Shown piece after piece: positions 53,280 through 62,253 of a DNA stretch of 64,000 nucleotides; within the stretch, counting starts at the first letter, position 1, and every line of letters begins with the position of its first letter. The stretch covers positions 2,140,001-2,204,000 of the forward strand of contig NZ_CP065424.1 in the NCBI RefSeq assembly GCF_017809215.1, in the 5' to 3' direction. The notes beneath the pieces are model-generated. The model was not told the origin of the DNA and ran no database searches. It was given only the letters and a program-made list of their open reading frames with translations. The DNA comes from Heyndrickxia oleronia. Its GTDB lineage: Bacteria > Bacillota > Bacilli > Bacillales > Bacillaceae_C. Made by a program: the position numbers and the translations under genes.

Positions 53280-55118
53280 TTATTTCAAATTATTTGCTTT
53301 TAAAAAGTTAAGTACAGGATCGAAAACTTGTATTGTTTTTGCTTTTACATAGTTAGCAAATGGACATCCGAGGGTATTAACCCGATGCAGGACGGTAGGA
53401 ATCGTAAAGGATTCTGGATTAAGATTTTCATTCACCTCGTCCCAAAACAATGGCGTTGCAATAAGTGCATCACTATGACCTCTCATTGAATACGGAGCAA
53501 TAATGGTCTTTCCTTCTGCATGCTGTATAAAATCAACATATAAACGTCCATTTCTCTTTTTCTTCATTCGTTCAATAGTAAAGAGGTCGGATCTTTCTGT
53601 TACAAGATAATTAGCGATAAATTCCGTAAATAATCGAGTATCACTCCAAGTATATGTACCATCAATCAGTGGTATATATATTTGAAGTCCTTTATTTCCT
53701 GATGTTTTAATAAAGCTAATAATATTTAATTGATCAAATATTTTCTTCATCATTAGGCTAGCTGTAACCGCTAAGTGGAACTCGTTTCTAGATGGAGGAT
53801 CCAAGTCAAAAACGATCTCGCTCACATAAGGATTATTTATAGTAGAAAATGGTATATGGTATTCAATTGCTAATTGGTTGGCCAACCACATTAATGTTTT
53901 TAAATCATTACAAACAATATAATCTATGTTTTCCTGATGGTATGTTTGAATAAAATTCGGTGCGTAATCAGGACAATTTTTTTGATAAAAAGGTTCACCA
54001 AATACACCATGGGGATAACGAATTACAGTTAATGTACGATTACGTAGAAAAGGCAGAATAAATGGCGAAATTTCTCTCATATATCGAATAAAATCTAACT
54101 TTTTTATTTGCTCCTTTTCCCAAAGTGGTTTATCTGGGTGGGTCACCGTAATTTCCCTTGGTATAGCTGCTTCATCTAAAAGAAACTGTTCATATGTACA
54201 GGATTCTGGTGATAAATCAAAACGAAACTCATGAAAATGTGGTTCTCGTAACTGTTCCTCATACCACTCCAAATAATGGATATCAACACATATCGAAGGA
54301 TGGATGTTAAGGACACCATTCTGATTGTTAAGTGCATTTGCCTTAATGACTTGACTCAATGCTTTTTTTTGATCAGGATCTAGACTGAATAAAAATAAGC
54401 CTATTTGGTAGATCTGTTCTCCCTTAAAAACACCAACATGATAATATCCATTGGAGGTATCGAATGCAGTAATAAAGCATGAAACTTTCTTCCAATTTTT
54501 TATTTTTAACCATGTTTCTGTCCGTTTACCAATTTCCCATTTACTTTTTTTAAGTTTTGCAATGATGCCCTCTCCGTCATCCGTTGTGACTTGTTCCCAT
54601 ATAGTATCAAAATGTTGTTCATTTGGAATATATTGAAGTAGTTCAAAAGTACCAGATGTCGGGTTTAGAGGTAATTGGTAAGTTACAAACAAGCCCTTTA
54701 ACATTTTTTTTCGTTCTAAATAACTTTTATCAATGAGGGCATTACCATTAATGGTTAATAGATCAAAGACTAAGTAAGTGCATGGTCTTTTATAGGCAAC
54801 TTGCTGAATTCGATCATGTGACTTCATACGACCTCTTTTTTGTAATTCTCCAAAATTCGCCTTTCCTTCATTTTCCAAAACAACTAGTTCACCGTCAAAT
54901 ATTAATGGAAGTATATCTTTGAATTGATCGTAAATACTTAATAAATACTCTTTAATTTCTGGAAACTGTGGAAGTAGATCTTTTTCATTTCTGCTCCATA
55001 AATGTATTGTGTCATGATCCCAGTCTAAAATAGCTCGAAAACCATCATATTTGATTTCAAATAGCCAATCTGAAGTGAGAGGAGCAATTGATTTCAAAGT
55101 TGGGAGCATCGGTTTCAT
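53280..55118 (-). CDS. ligD: ATP-dependent DNA ligase LigD with polymerase domain
   Basis: 612 residues. N-terminal ligase: nucleotidyl-transfer motif KYDG at Lys23 (EIKYDGFRA), DGELVV, EGIIAK and WLKIK, then an OB fold. C-terminal primase-polymerase with FDLDPPS metal site. No 3'-phosphoesterase domain, as normal in Bacillus. With Ku it performs non-homologous end joining, important in dormant or germinating spores. Divergent from ku at 55250. Confidence 0.94.
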   Translation of the reverse strand: MKPMLPTLKSIAPLTSDWLFEIKYDGFRAILDWDHDTIHLWSRNEKDLLPQFPEIKEYLLSIYDQFKDILPLIFDGELVVLENEGKANFGELQKRGRMKSHDRIQQVAYKRPCTYLVFDLLTINGNALIDKSYLERKKMLKGLFVTYQLPLNPTSGTFELLQYIPNEQHFDTIWEQVTTDDGEGIIAKLKKSKWEIGKRTETWLKIKNWKKVSCFITAFDTSNGYYHVGVFKGEQIYQIGLFLFSLDPDQKKALSQVIKANALNNQNGVLNIHPSICVDIHYLEWYEEQLREPHFHEFRFDLSPESCTYEQFLLDEAAIPREITVTHPDKPLWEKEQIKKLDFIRYMREISPFILPFLRNRTLTVIRYPHGVFGEPFYQKNCPDYAPNFIQTYHQENIDYIVCNDLKTLMWLANQLAIEYHIPFSTINNPYVSEIVFDLDPPSRNEFHLAVTASLMMKKIFDQLNIISFIKTSGNKGLQIYIPLIDGTYTWSDTRLFTEFIANYLVTERSDLFTIERMKKKRNGRLYVDFIQHAEGKTIIAPYSMRGHSDALIATPLFWDEVNENLNPESFTIPTVLHRVNTLGCPFANYVKAKTIQVFDPVLNFLKANNLK

Positions 55119-55249
55119 AGCTAGTCCCCTTTCTATTCAAGTGATTATTAACAAGATGGGATATATTATTTCCATAACTTTTTAAGTATGAAACCACCCT
55201 TAACAATTAAACCTTATAATATATAGTTATTTACGAAAGGGTGACATCC

Positions 55250-56089
55250 ATGCACACTATTTGGAAAGGGAGCATTAGCTTTGGATTAGTCAATATACCA
55301 ATCAAACTACATGCTGCAACTGAGGATAAAGACATAAAGCTTCGATCACTTCATAAAAAATGCCACACACCAATAAAATATGAGAAAAGATGTCCAGTTT
55401 GTGAAATGGAACTATCTATGAATGAAATTGTTAAAGGATATGAAATTGCAAAGGGAAAATATGTGATACTTGAGGATGAAGAGTTGGAGGATTTGAAGAA
55501 GGCGACTGAAGAAAAGGCTGTTGAAATTATTGATTTTATTAAAATGGAGGAAATAGATCCAATCTATTATAATCGTAGTTATTATATGTCCCCAAATGAA
55601 GGCGGGATGAAGGCATATGGATTACTTCGCAAAGCATTGATTGAATCTAAAAAATCAGGACTTGCGAAAATTGTTATGCGTTCTAAAGAACAATTAGCAG
55701 TGATAAGGGTATATGAAAACACATTATTAATGGAGACCATCCATTTTCCAGATGAAGTAAGAAATGTAGGAGATGTACCGAATGTACCAGCAGAGGATCA
55801 AGTAACAAAAAAAGAAATTGATACTGCAATTCTTTTAATCGATCAATTAACTACTCCTTTTGAACCAGAGAAATACACGGATGAATACCGTTCTAAACTT
55901 ATGGAATTGATTGAATCGAAACGAACAGGGAAAGAAATGGTTACACCGAAAGAAAAGATTCCAACAGCAAATGTTACTGATTTAATGGCTGCATTGCAAG
56001 CATCCATAGATAAAACGAAGCCCAAGGTAGAAAAGAAAGCTCCTACAAGACGTCGGAAGTCCCCAGGAAAGGAGAAAAAAGTTCAATAA
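55250..56089 (+). CDS. ku: DNA end-binding protein Ku
   Basis: 279 residues from ATG 55250 (GTG 55241 lies in the SD region). It begins MHTIWKGSISFGLVNIPIKL, the bacterial Ku start. A zinc-like Cys38/Cys48/Cys51 cluster (CHTPIKYEKRCPVC) is present. The core Ku beta-barrel spans to about 250 and a Lys/Arg tail follows (KKAPTRRRKSPGKEKK), which helps DNA binding and LigD recruitment. Forms a homodimer ring on DNA ends. Confidence 0.95.
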   Translation: MHTIWKGSISFGLVNIPIKLHAATEDKDIKLRSLHKKCHTPIKYEKRCPVCEMELSMNEIVKGYEIAKGKYVILEDEELEDLKKATEEKAVEIIDFIKMEEIDPIYYNRSYYMSPNEGGMKAYGLLRKALIESKKSGLAKIVMRSKEQLAVIRVYENTLLMETIHFPDEVRNVGDVPNVPAEDQVTKKEIDTAILLIDQLTTPFEPEKYTDEYRSKLMELIESKRTGKEMVTPKEKIPTANVTDLMAALQASIDKTKPKVEKKAPTRRRKSPGKEKKVQ

Positions 56090-56097
56090 AGAACGAC

Positions 56098-56126
56098 AAG
56101 ACAGTTCGAAAAAGAATTGTCTTTTT
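56098..56126 (+). terminator. terminator after ku
   Basis: AAGACAGTTC (56098-56107) and GAATTGTCTT (56114-56123), one G-T pair, five T. Confidence 0.85.
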
Positions 56127-56175
56127 CATTTCATATGTTACCATAAAATGACTAGTGTTTTCAGGAGGTTTAAGG

Positions 56176-56838
56176 ATGCAAAGGAAGGTAATTTGGTTAG
56201 GTGTAATTCAAATATTACTGCTAGTTATTTTTATTTGGGTGTTTTGGATGATTGGTACAAGCTTAAACGGACCACAAATTCGTTCATTTGATAACGATAT
56301 AATTTCAAAAGTACAAAGCAATATATCCGATAGGTTAACTTCCATAATGTTAGTCATCACATTTTTTGGTTCAGTAAAAGGAGTAGCAATCATTTCAGTC
56401 ATTGCCATCATCATTTTATTTATTACACGTCATCGATTAATGTGTTTGTTTTTGGCACTTACAATTGGACTAGGTGCGGGTGTATTTAATAAAATTTTAA
56501 AATTGTATTTTAAACGTGAAAGACCTGATATTCAACCAATTATTCAAGAGCAAGGATATAGTTTTCCTAGTGGACATTCGATGGGGTCAATGATATTGTA
56601 TGGATGCTTAGCGTTTATACTTTTTAAAGTTTATAAACATAAATGGGCTAAGTTATGTGGGGCCATTATTGGTATTATTATGATTTTAATTGTAGGAATA
56701 AGTAGAATTTATTTAGGTGTTCATTATCCTAGTGATGTAGTAGGTGGATATATTGCTGGAGCATTTTGGTTAATCATTTGTTTTAATACATATGTAATGA
56801 TTGAGAAATGGAAACAGAGGAAAAATCTTAACGTTTGA
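56176..56838 (+). CDS. PAP2-family membrane phosphatase
   Basis: 220 residues from ATG 56176 (GGAGG upstream). Six membrane segments. Active-site motifs: KLYFKRERP, SFPSGHSMGS and SRIYLGVHYPSDVVGG (catalytic His pair). Acts on lipid phosphates such as C55-PP or phosphatidylglycerophosphate. It could add to UppP activity. No operon partner. Confidence 0.9.
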   Translation: MQRKVIWLGVIQILLLVIFIWVFWMIGTSLNGPQIRSFDNDIISKVQSNISDRLTSIMLVITFFGSVKGVAIISVIAIIILFITRHRLMCLFLALTIGLGAGVFNKILKLYFKRERPDIQPIIQEQGYSFPSGHSMGSMILYGCLAFILFKVYKHKWAKLCGAIIGIIMILIVGISRIYLGVHYPSDVVGGYIAGAFWLIICFNTYVMIEKWKQRKNLNV

Positions 56839-56946
56839 GATACATAGGCTATTGTCCATTTTCGCCCAATATTATAAATTTCTATTCCCAAATCCCTAAA
56901 AATGAATACTATGCTAGGGAAGTTTCTATAAGGGAGGAATGACCAT

Positions 56947-57102
56947 ATGAGTGGTGCTGCAGGTGGAGTAGGATATGGCGGTGGTTTTGCGTTTATCGTC
57001 GTATTATTTATCCTTTTAATAATAGTGGGTGCTGCCTATGTTGGCGGCGGTGGTTATGGCTACGGTTATGGCGGATATGGTGGATATGGCGGCTTCTGGT
57101 GA
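56947..57102 (+). CDS. YjcZ-family small sporulation-associated protein, second copy
   Basis: 51 residues: a Gly-rich start, hydrophobic helix [17 protein letters not shown], and a Gly/Tyr-rich tail ([15 protein letters not shown]). Same core as the protein at 31617 but with the Gly/Tyr part on the other side. GGGAGGAATG box precedes the ATG. Terminator follows. Confidence 0.85.
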   Translation: MSGAAGGVGYGGGFAFIVVLFILLIIVGAAYVGGGGYGYGYGGYGGYGGFW

Positions 57103-57108
57103 TTTTTT

Positions 57109-57136
57109 AGGCATCTATTTTTTAGATGCCTTTTCA
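57109..57136 (+). terminator. terminator after the YjcZ-like gene
   Basis: AGGCATCTA (57109-57117) and TAGATGCCT (57123-57131), 5-nt loop, T tail. Confidence 0.88.
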
Positions 57137-57193
57137 TTATTTATAAAGAAATCAAGAAAATCCATGAAATAAATGGGAGAATTTCTATATTTG

Positions 57194-57222
57194 TTGATTT
57201 TTTTTGTAAATAGTTGTACAAT
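57194..57222 (+). promoter_or_regulatory. sigma-A promoter upstream of the 57.25-57.55 kb region
   Basis: TTGATT (57194-57199) and TACAAT (57217-57222), spacer 17 bp. It would start a transcript near 57230 through two short ORFs towards csp. Confidence 0.6.
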
Positions 57223-57253
57223 ATGGTAGTACTCAGTTAAGGAGTGAATAGTT

Positions 57254-57316
57254 TTGAAGCTATATTCTTTTCCGCTGTATGGTTTGGAGTTTTCAATTCA
57301 TACTGGCGCGGTCTAG
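57254..57316 (+). CDS. 20-residue ORF with good ribosome site
   Basis: TTG 57254 follows AAGGAG at a good distance and sits 25 nt after the expected transcript start. It encodes MKLYSFPLYGLEFSIHTGAV and ends in TAG. The same frame has one more stop (TAA) and then reopens as the ORF at 57332. Leader peptide or broken gene; no family recognised. Confidence 0.4.
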   Translation: MKLYSFPLYGLEFSIHTGAV

Positions 57317-57331
57317 GAACCGTAAGGACGG

Positions 57332-57514
57332 ATGAGAGGAAGGGCTTTCGTTGTTTTGAAAGACAGATGCATAGTGCAATGCATTACATTTTACTTTAAG
57401 CAATACAAGGATACCAATCATTTTTATGATCTATTATGGATGCAAATATCGAGTTTATTAGATTCACATGTTATAAAGAGTACCTACTTTTATTTGTGTG
57501 GATGCTCTTTATAA
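57332..57514 (+). CDS. uncertain 60-residue ORF, same frame as the preceding one
   Basis: ATG 57332, with GGACGG just upstream as a weak site. Cys-rich and aromatic, without recognised motifs. Its 3' end runs through a long inverted repeat. It may be the rest of a gene interrupted by two in-frame stops, or a non-coding transcript. Low confidence. Confidence 0.25.
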   Translation: MRGRAFVVLKDRCIVQCITFYFKQYKDTNHFYDLLWMQISSLLDSHVIKSTYFYLCGCSL

Positions 57515-57520
57515 TATGTG
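57465..57520 (+). terminator. 16-bp inverted repeat, possible terminator or csp leader element
   Basis: CACATGTTATAAAGAG (57465-57480) pairs with CTCTTTATAATATGTG (57505-57520), one G-T pair, 24-nt loop. The tail is AATTTTTATTT. It lies 62 bp before the csp start. Confidence 0.5.
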
Positions 57521-57582
57521 AATTTTTATTTACTGCGTAAATATGAGTAACATATTAAAAAATTTTTGGAGGTTGTCTATAT

Positions 57583-57783
57583 ATGACACAAGGTACAGTA
57601 AAATGGTTTAACAGTGAAAAAGGATTCGGCTTCATCGAAGTTGAAGGTGGAAATGATGTATTTGTACATTTCAGTGCAATCGCTGGAGAAGGCTACAAAA
57701 CATTAGAAGAAGGTCAACGTGTTGAATTCAATATCGTTGAAGGCCAACGTGGACCTCAAGCTGACAACGTTGTAAAACTATAA
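57583..57783 (+). CDS. cold-shock protein
   Basis: 66 residues, one cold-shock domain with KGFGFIEV (RNP1) and VFVHF (RNP2). It is a second paralogue next to cspD at 5888 and looks between B. subtilis CspB and CspC, so no symbol is given. RNA chaperone. TTGGAGG precedes the ATG; the long upstream gap may be its leader. Confidence 0.93.
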   Translation: MTQGTVKWFNSEKGFGFIEVEGGNDVFVHFSAIAGEGYKTLEEGQRVEFNIVEGQRGPQADNVVKL

Positions 57784-57788
57784 TTGAT

Positions 57789-57818
57789 TAAAAAGCTGCC
57801 TTTTTAGGCAGTTTTTTT
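57789..57818 (+). terminator. terminator after csp
   Basis: CTGCC (57796-57800) and GGCAG (57807-57811) extended by A/T pairs, seven T. Confidence 0.87.
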
Positions 57819-57873
57819 ATTGGAATAAGAAACTTTGACAATTATATGAAGTTCGAGAATCTAAATAAAAATA

Positions 57874-57882
57874 TGTTATAAT
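57874..57882 (+). promoter_or_regulatory. extended -10 element, possible ltaS promoter
   Basis: TGTTATAAT fits the TGnTATAAT extended -10. It would give a 5' leader of about 235 nt before ltaS. No convincing -35. Confidence 0.4.
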
Positions 57883-58125
57883 ATATATAAGTTAAACATA
57901 GCTTTAGTCTAATATAAAACAGTATGTTTATTTTTTTTGTCGAAAAATCAACTAATTTACCGATATTTTTTACTAGTACGGATATACTGTTTTCATTAAA
58001 AATGCTTGCTTTTTTTTTAGAAAGTATTAAAATGATTGAGTACCAATTACCTGGGGTCAAAAATATCAATGTAATTCAATTCATTCACCTTTGAGTCATC
58101 ACGATGACAAATAGGAGGTAAAAAA

Positions 58126-60105
58126 ATGGGAAATATAAAATCAAAAATTCATAGTTTGTTAAATAAAAAGTTTTCTTTGTTTTTCTTAATCGTTATTTTA
58201 TTTTGGTTAAAATCATATGCGGTATATCAGGCAGAATTTAATTTAGACATTAAAAATAGTATGCAGGCGTTCTTATTGTTCTTTAACCCAATAAGCTCAG
58301 CATTACTCTTTTTTGGCTTTGCGTTGTTCTTTAAAGGACGTGCCCGAACAATTGCGATCATAGTCATCGATTTAATTTTATCGATACTGTTATATGCAAA
58401 CGTCTGTTATTATCGATTTTTCAATGATTTTATTACCATTCCAGTACTTTTTCAAACAAAGAACTTTGGAGATTTAGGCGGTAGTGCAGCAGCGTTAATG
58501 GAGCCTTATGATGTGCTTTATTTCCTTGATACGATTATCATAATCGGTTTAATTGTATTTAAAGTAATTAAATCACAAGCTGAAAAAATAAATCGTCGCT
58601 CAATCTTTGCTGTATTTGCAGCAGCGATTGCATTTTTTATCATTAACTTAGGATTAGCTGAAGCTGATCGTCCAGAATTATTAACACGTACGTTTGATCG
58701 TAACTATATCGTAAAATATTTAGGAGCATATAACTATACGATTTATGATGCGATTCAAACGACAAAATCATCTGCACAACGTGCGCTAGCTGATAGTAGT
58801 GATGTAGTTGATGTTGAAAATTATGTGAAGGCAAACCATTCTGAACCAAATCCAGATTATTTTGGTGCAGCAAAGGGTAGAAATGTCATTTACATTTCTT
58901 TAGAGTCTCTACAAAACTTTATTATTAATTACAAATTAGATGGTCAAGAAGTTACACCGTTCTTAAATAAATTAACGAAGGACCCAAATACATTTTATTT
59001 TGACAACTTCTTCCATCAAACAGGACAAGGGAAAACATCTGATGCTGAATTCATGATGGAGAACTCATTATTCCCTCTACCAAAAGGTGCAGTGTTCACT
59101 ACTAAAGCACTGAACACATATCAAGCAGCACCTGCAATTTTAGGACAAAAAGGGTATACATCTGCAGTATTCCATGGTAACACGAAAACATTCTGGAATC
59201 GTGATGAAATCTATAAGTCCTTTGGATATAATAAGTTCTTTGATGCGAATTATTATGATATGAGTCCGGAAAATACAATTAACTATGGTATGGAAGACAA
59301 ACCATTTTTCAAAGAGTCAATGCCTTATCTTGAAAAACTTCCACAACCGTTTTATACAAAATTTATCTCACTATCAAACCACTTCCCGTTTGAGTTAAAT
59401 AATGACCCTAATTTCCCGGAAGGTGACTTTGGAGATAAAATTGTTAATAAGTATTTTCAAACTGCTCATTATTTAGATGAGTCAATTGAACAATTCTTTA
59501 ATGATTTAAAAACATCTGGTTTATATGATAACTCGATTATTGTGATGTATGGTGACCACTATGGTTTATCAGAAAATCATAATAAAGCAATGGCTAAAGT
59601 AATGGGTGTTGATGAAATTACTCCATATATAAATGCTCAATTACAAAGAGTTCCTTTATTTATACATGTACCAGGGGTGAAAGCAAAGGCTGACCACACA
59701 TATGGTGGTGAAGTTGATGTTCGTCCTACTTTAATGCATTTACTTGGTATCGATACAAAAGAGTACATTCAATTTGGTTCTGATTTATTATCTAAAGAAC
59801 ATCGTCAAATTGTTCCGTTCCGTAACGGTGATTTTGTATCAAAAGATGTAACACAAGTAAGTGGTGAGTGTTATAGTAATCCAACAGGTGAGAAAGTGGA
59901 TGATAAGCTTTGTCAAGAAGGTGATAAGGTTTCAAAAACTGAATTAGAACTTTCAGATAAAGTGGTTTATGATGATTTATTAAGATTCTATACACCTAAT
60001 GGCTTTACACCAGTAAATCGTGCGGATTATGATTACACAACTGATCAAACGATCAATAATCCTATAACAAGTGAAAAAGAAAAAGATAAAAATAAAGAGA
60101 AATAA
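58126..60105 (+). CDS. ltaS: lipoteichoic acid synthase LtaS
   Basis: 659 residues. Five membrane segments (to about 190) and an extracellular sulfatase-like domain. Catalytic Thr304 lies in GQGKTSDAEF; metal-site motifs SLESLQNF and YGDHYGLS follow. A signal-peptidase type site near AQRALA (about 215) would release the domain, as known for LtaS. It polymerises glycerol phosphate from phosphatidylglycerol on a glycolipid anchor. Lys/Glu tail at the end. Own terminator. Confidence 0.95.
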   Translation: MGNIKSKIHSLLNKKFSLFFLIVILFWLKSYAVYQAEFNLDIKNSMQAFLLFFNPISSALLFFGFALFFKGRARTIAIIVIDLILSILLYANVCYYRFFNDFITIPVLFQTKNFGDLGGSAAALMEPYDVLYFLDTIIIIGLIVFKVIKSQAEKINRRSIFAVFAAAIAFFIINLGLAEADRPELLTRTFDRNYIVKYLGAYNYTIYDAIQTTKSSAQRALADSSDVVDVENYVKANHSEPNPDYFGAAKGRNVIYISLESLQNFIINYKLDGQEVTPFLNKLTKDPNTFYFDNFFHQTGQGKTSDAEFMMENSLFPLPKGAVFTTKALNTYQAAPAILGQKGYTSAVFHGNTKTFWNRDEIYKSFGYNKFFDANYYDMSPENTINYGMEDKPFFKESMPYLEKLPQPFYTKFISLSNHFPFELNNDPNFPEGDFGDKIVNKYFQTAHYLDESIEQFFNDLKTSGLYDNSIIVMYGDHYGLSENHNKAMAKVMGVDEITPYINAQLQRVPLFIHVPGVKAKADHTYGGEVDVRPTLMHLLGIDTKEYIQFGSDLLSKEHRQIVPFRNGDFVSKDVTQVSGECYSNPTGEKVDDKLCQEGDKVSKTELELSDKVVYDDLLRFYTPNGFTPVNRADYDYTTDQTINNPITSEKEKDKNKEK

Positions 60106-60117
60106 AAATCCTTATTG

Positions 60118-60168
60118 ATAAATACCCCGTAAATATTAGTTTAATGACTAACATTTACGGGGTATTTT
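60118..60168 (+). terminator. strong terminator after ltaS
   Basis: AAATACCCCGTAAAT and ATTTACGGGGTATTT with further TTAGT/ACTAA pairs around a small loop. Confidence 0.92.
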
Positions 60169-60284
60169 CATTTCAAGGCATGTAATCGAAGTTGAAAACT
60201 GGAAATAGAAATGAAATATCGACTAGATAAAGTTACTATTTATCAACGGAATCAGTTGCTAAAGAAAATAATTAGAGGAGCTAG

Positions 60285-60585
60285 AGGCAAAGGGGAGTGT
60301 TTTCCAATTATAAGAAGAAATAGACTCAGTAGAAGCATGACGAGAAAAAAATTATGAGCTTAGAAATGAGAAGGTTTACTTAAAAAGCTTAAATGCTTTG
60401 GTTGAAATGAACGAAATAATCAGGGAAAAAGAATATGCTAATGTGAAAGAGGCAATTAAGAAGAAATTATCATGAATGCACAGTTCGTATGGTATTGTTA
60501 TAAAATAGCTAAGGATTAAATGGAATATATGATGATATTAAGACCATCAATCGTTTAATGAATAAACTTGGTATAAATTGATGGT
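60285..60585 (+). pseudogene. decayed IS3-family transposase remnant
   Basis: Short frames read like transposase pieces: NYELRNEKVYLKSLNALV (OrfA zipper end) near 60350-60405, KEAIKKKLS then stop, and YDDIKTINRLMNKLGI (OrfB start region) near 60520-60580. Stops and frame changes break it throughout. The flanking 60170-60285 may be more of the same. Confidence 0.6.
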
Positions 60586-60630
60586 CGTAAGAAACTGAGT
60601 CGATTCTAAGCATGTTGCTTACCATAAATT

Positions 60631-61254
60631 TTAGAATATCATTTTATAAGCTTCAAATCCGAAGTAGATGCTAAAACCGATGAGTGATAGTCCAGAAAAG
60701 TAGGAAATAAGGGTAAGAAATTTTGAATCAATGATCTTTTGAAAGGTACTAGCTAAACCAGCCATAGCGATATCCCAAATGAAGAGACCGATAAATATGG
60801 CACTACTATTAAAGATAAGTTGACTCGAATCGACGGTTTGAACAGATTTAGCTAAAACTGATCCATAAATACCAAGCCAGAATAAAATAGATAATGGATT
60901 TGAGATAGACATAAGAAAACCTGTTGAAAATGATTTTCTTAAAGATTCCCTATTGCGAAATTGATTTGTTGAAATTTTTCCTGCAGTAGACAGGCTCTCT
61001 ATTCCTGTATACGCTAGGACAAAACAACCGAATAAATAAAGAAATAGTTTTAAAATAGGCGCTTCCAAAAAGTGAACAAGTCCAAAATAGACACACAGCA
61101 TGTAAAAACAATCTGCAACTATTGCTCCAAGTCCTACAAACCAAGCGTGAAGAAATCCGCTTTTTATCCCTTTATCTAATTGTGCAGCGTTTATTGGTCC
61201 GATTGGAGCAGCTAAAGTAATCCCTAAAAAGACATAACTAATAAAGTTGTTCAA
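60631..61254 (-). CDS. LysE-family exporter
   Basis: 207 residues, six membrane segments. The LysE/RhtB signature ITLAAPIGPINAAQLDKGIK is at the start, and MSISNPLSILFW near 115 is the usual mid motif. Exports amino acids or related solutes; substrate unknown. TTG start at 61254. Its GGAGGACT ribosome site is paired in a leader hairpin (61261-61305), suggesting translational control. Confidence 0.88.
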   Translation of the reverse strand: MNNFISYVFLGITLAAPIGPINAAQLDKGIKSGFLHAWFVGLGAIVADCFYMLCVYFGLVHFLEAPILKLFLYLFGCFVLAYTGIESLSTAGKISTNQFRNRESLRKSFSTGFLMSISNPLSILFWLGIYGSVLAKSVQTVDSSQLIFNSSAIFIGLFIWDIAMAGLASTFQKIIDSKFLTLISYFSGLSLIGFSIYFGFEAYKMIF

Positions 61255-61260
61255 ATTAAT

Positions 61261-61305
61261 AGTCCTCCATACAATATTTGTGTATTACATTGTATTCAGA
61301 GGACT
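61261..61305 (-). promoter_or_regulatory. SD-masking leader hairpin of the LysE-type gene
   Basis: On the minus strand AGTCCTC pairs with GAGGACT and ATACAAT with ATTGTAT, separated by a small internal loop and a 13-nt loop. The second arm contains the GGAGG ribosome site, 6 nt before the TTG start. Confidence 0.6.
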
Positions 61306-61329
61306 ATGCTTGTACAACTATTTATAAGA

Positions 61330-61776
61330 TTATTTCTTACTTTTTTTGTTTGGTGGAGCAATTTCTTCTGAACTCTCCATTGCATAATTCATGACAGAAA
61401 TTCTTCGCTTACTTTTCGGTTCATCCTGATAGAAGTTTCGATACATATAGATATGAAAAAGAGACTCACATATAGATATAGCGAATGCTCCTAATAAGGA
61501 AGCAAAAAAGAGTGCACGATAATTATTATCTACGTTTCCAAAAGAAACAATAGACCAAATTAAAAGGAAAGCTAAACCAAAGTCTGTTGCAGTAGCTACG
61601 ATATTGTTTGACCGAGGTAAGATTAATAAATCACCGATAATATAAGATACAACACCTATTACAGCTGTAAGTAAAACAATGCTTTGGAAAGACATGCCAT
61701 AAATAAGACCTAATACAATAAAGAGTGCAATGAGAGTGGCCCCAAATTTAAGCACCAATGCAGTTAATCTTTTCAA
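61330..61776 (-). CDS. YndM-like membrane protein (DUF2512)
   Basis: 148 residues from TTG 61776 (AAAGGAG 8 nt upstream; ATG 61794 overlaps it). Four membrane segments within the first 110 residues, then a polar tail. The IIGDLLILPRSNNIVATATDFGLAF region is typical of YndM/DUF2512. Function unknown. Upstream of the LysE gene by 75 nt. Confidence 0.8.
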   Translation of the reverse strand: MKRLTALVLKFGATLIALFIVLGLIYGMSFQSIVLLTAVIGVVSYIIGDLLILPRSNNIVATATDFGLAFLLIWSIVSFGNVDNNYRALFFASLLGAFAISICESLFHIYMYRNFYQDEPKSKRRISVMNYAMESSEEIAPPNKKSKK

Positions 61777-61857
61777 CAGTGTAACTCCTTTCATAATTGA
61801 ATTGATAATAGTTTCTATATAACAAGCAAAGATTATTCGTTTTACAATGGATATAAA

Positions 61858-61895
61858 TAAAAAAACTGCCCATTCTTTAGGAAGAGGCAGCAGAA
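61858..61895 (-). terminator. terminator for the 61900 gene (minus)
   Basis: CTGCC/GGCAG plus TCTT/AAGA with a small bulge, followed by TTTTTTT on the minus strand. Confidence 0.75.
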
Positions 61896-61899
61896 TTTT

Positions 61900-62253
61900 T
61901 TATTGATCAGATTTTCCATTGTCAGTTGAATAAGTTAAGTAATTATAATGGTTTGTAGGCACTTCTTTTGTAACAACACCATTTTCATCTTTATACACTT
62001 CAAATTCTTGGTAAGTCTCAACAATTTCTCCTTCATTCTTATCCTCTTTTGTATCAACGAGCTTAAATTCTAAATCAAAGGTTTCATTCAATTTCGTTGA
62101 TTGATTTTCCTGATCATTTCCTATTGTTGTAATCGATACTGGTACTTTAAGCGCATCAACCTCCGTTTTATGATCTAAAAAGGCCATTGTCAATAATGTA
62201 AATAGAAGTATAACGACAATTGAAAGCTTTTTATTAAATCGTTTCCCAGTCAT
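61900..62253 (-). CDS. uncharacterised exported or membrane-anchored protein
   Basis: 117 residues: one membrane segment (about 8-25) and an acidic, Lys/Glu-rich extracellular part with strands (FEVYKDENGVVTKEV). No family recognised. AAGGAG precedes the ATG. Followed by a terminator. Confidence 0.7.
   Translation of the reverse strand: MTGKRFNKKLSIVVILLFTLLTMAFLDHKTEVDALKVPVSITTIGNDQENQSTKLNETFDLEFKLVDTKEDKNEGEIVETYQEFEVYKDENGVVTKEVPTNHYNYLTYSTDNGKSDQ

Noticed and set aside
57842..58069. 75-residue minus-strand ORF before ltaS
   Set aside because: Low-complexity AT-rich sequence without ribosome site, covering the probable ltaS leader.
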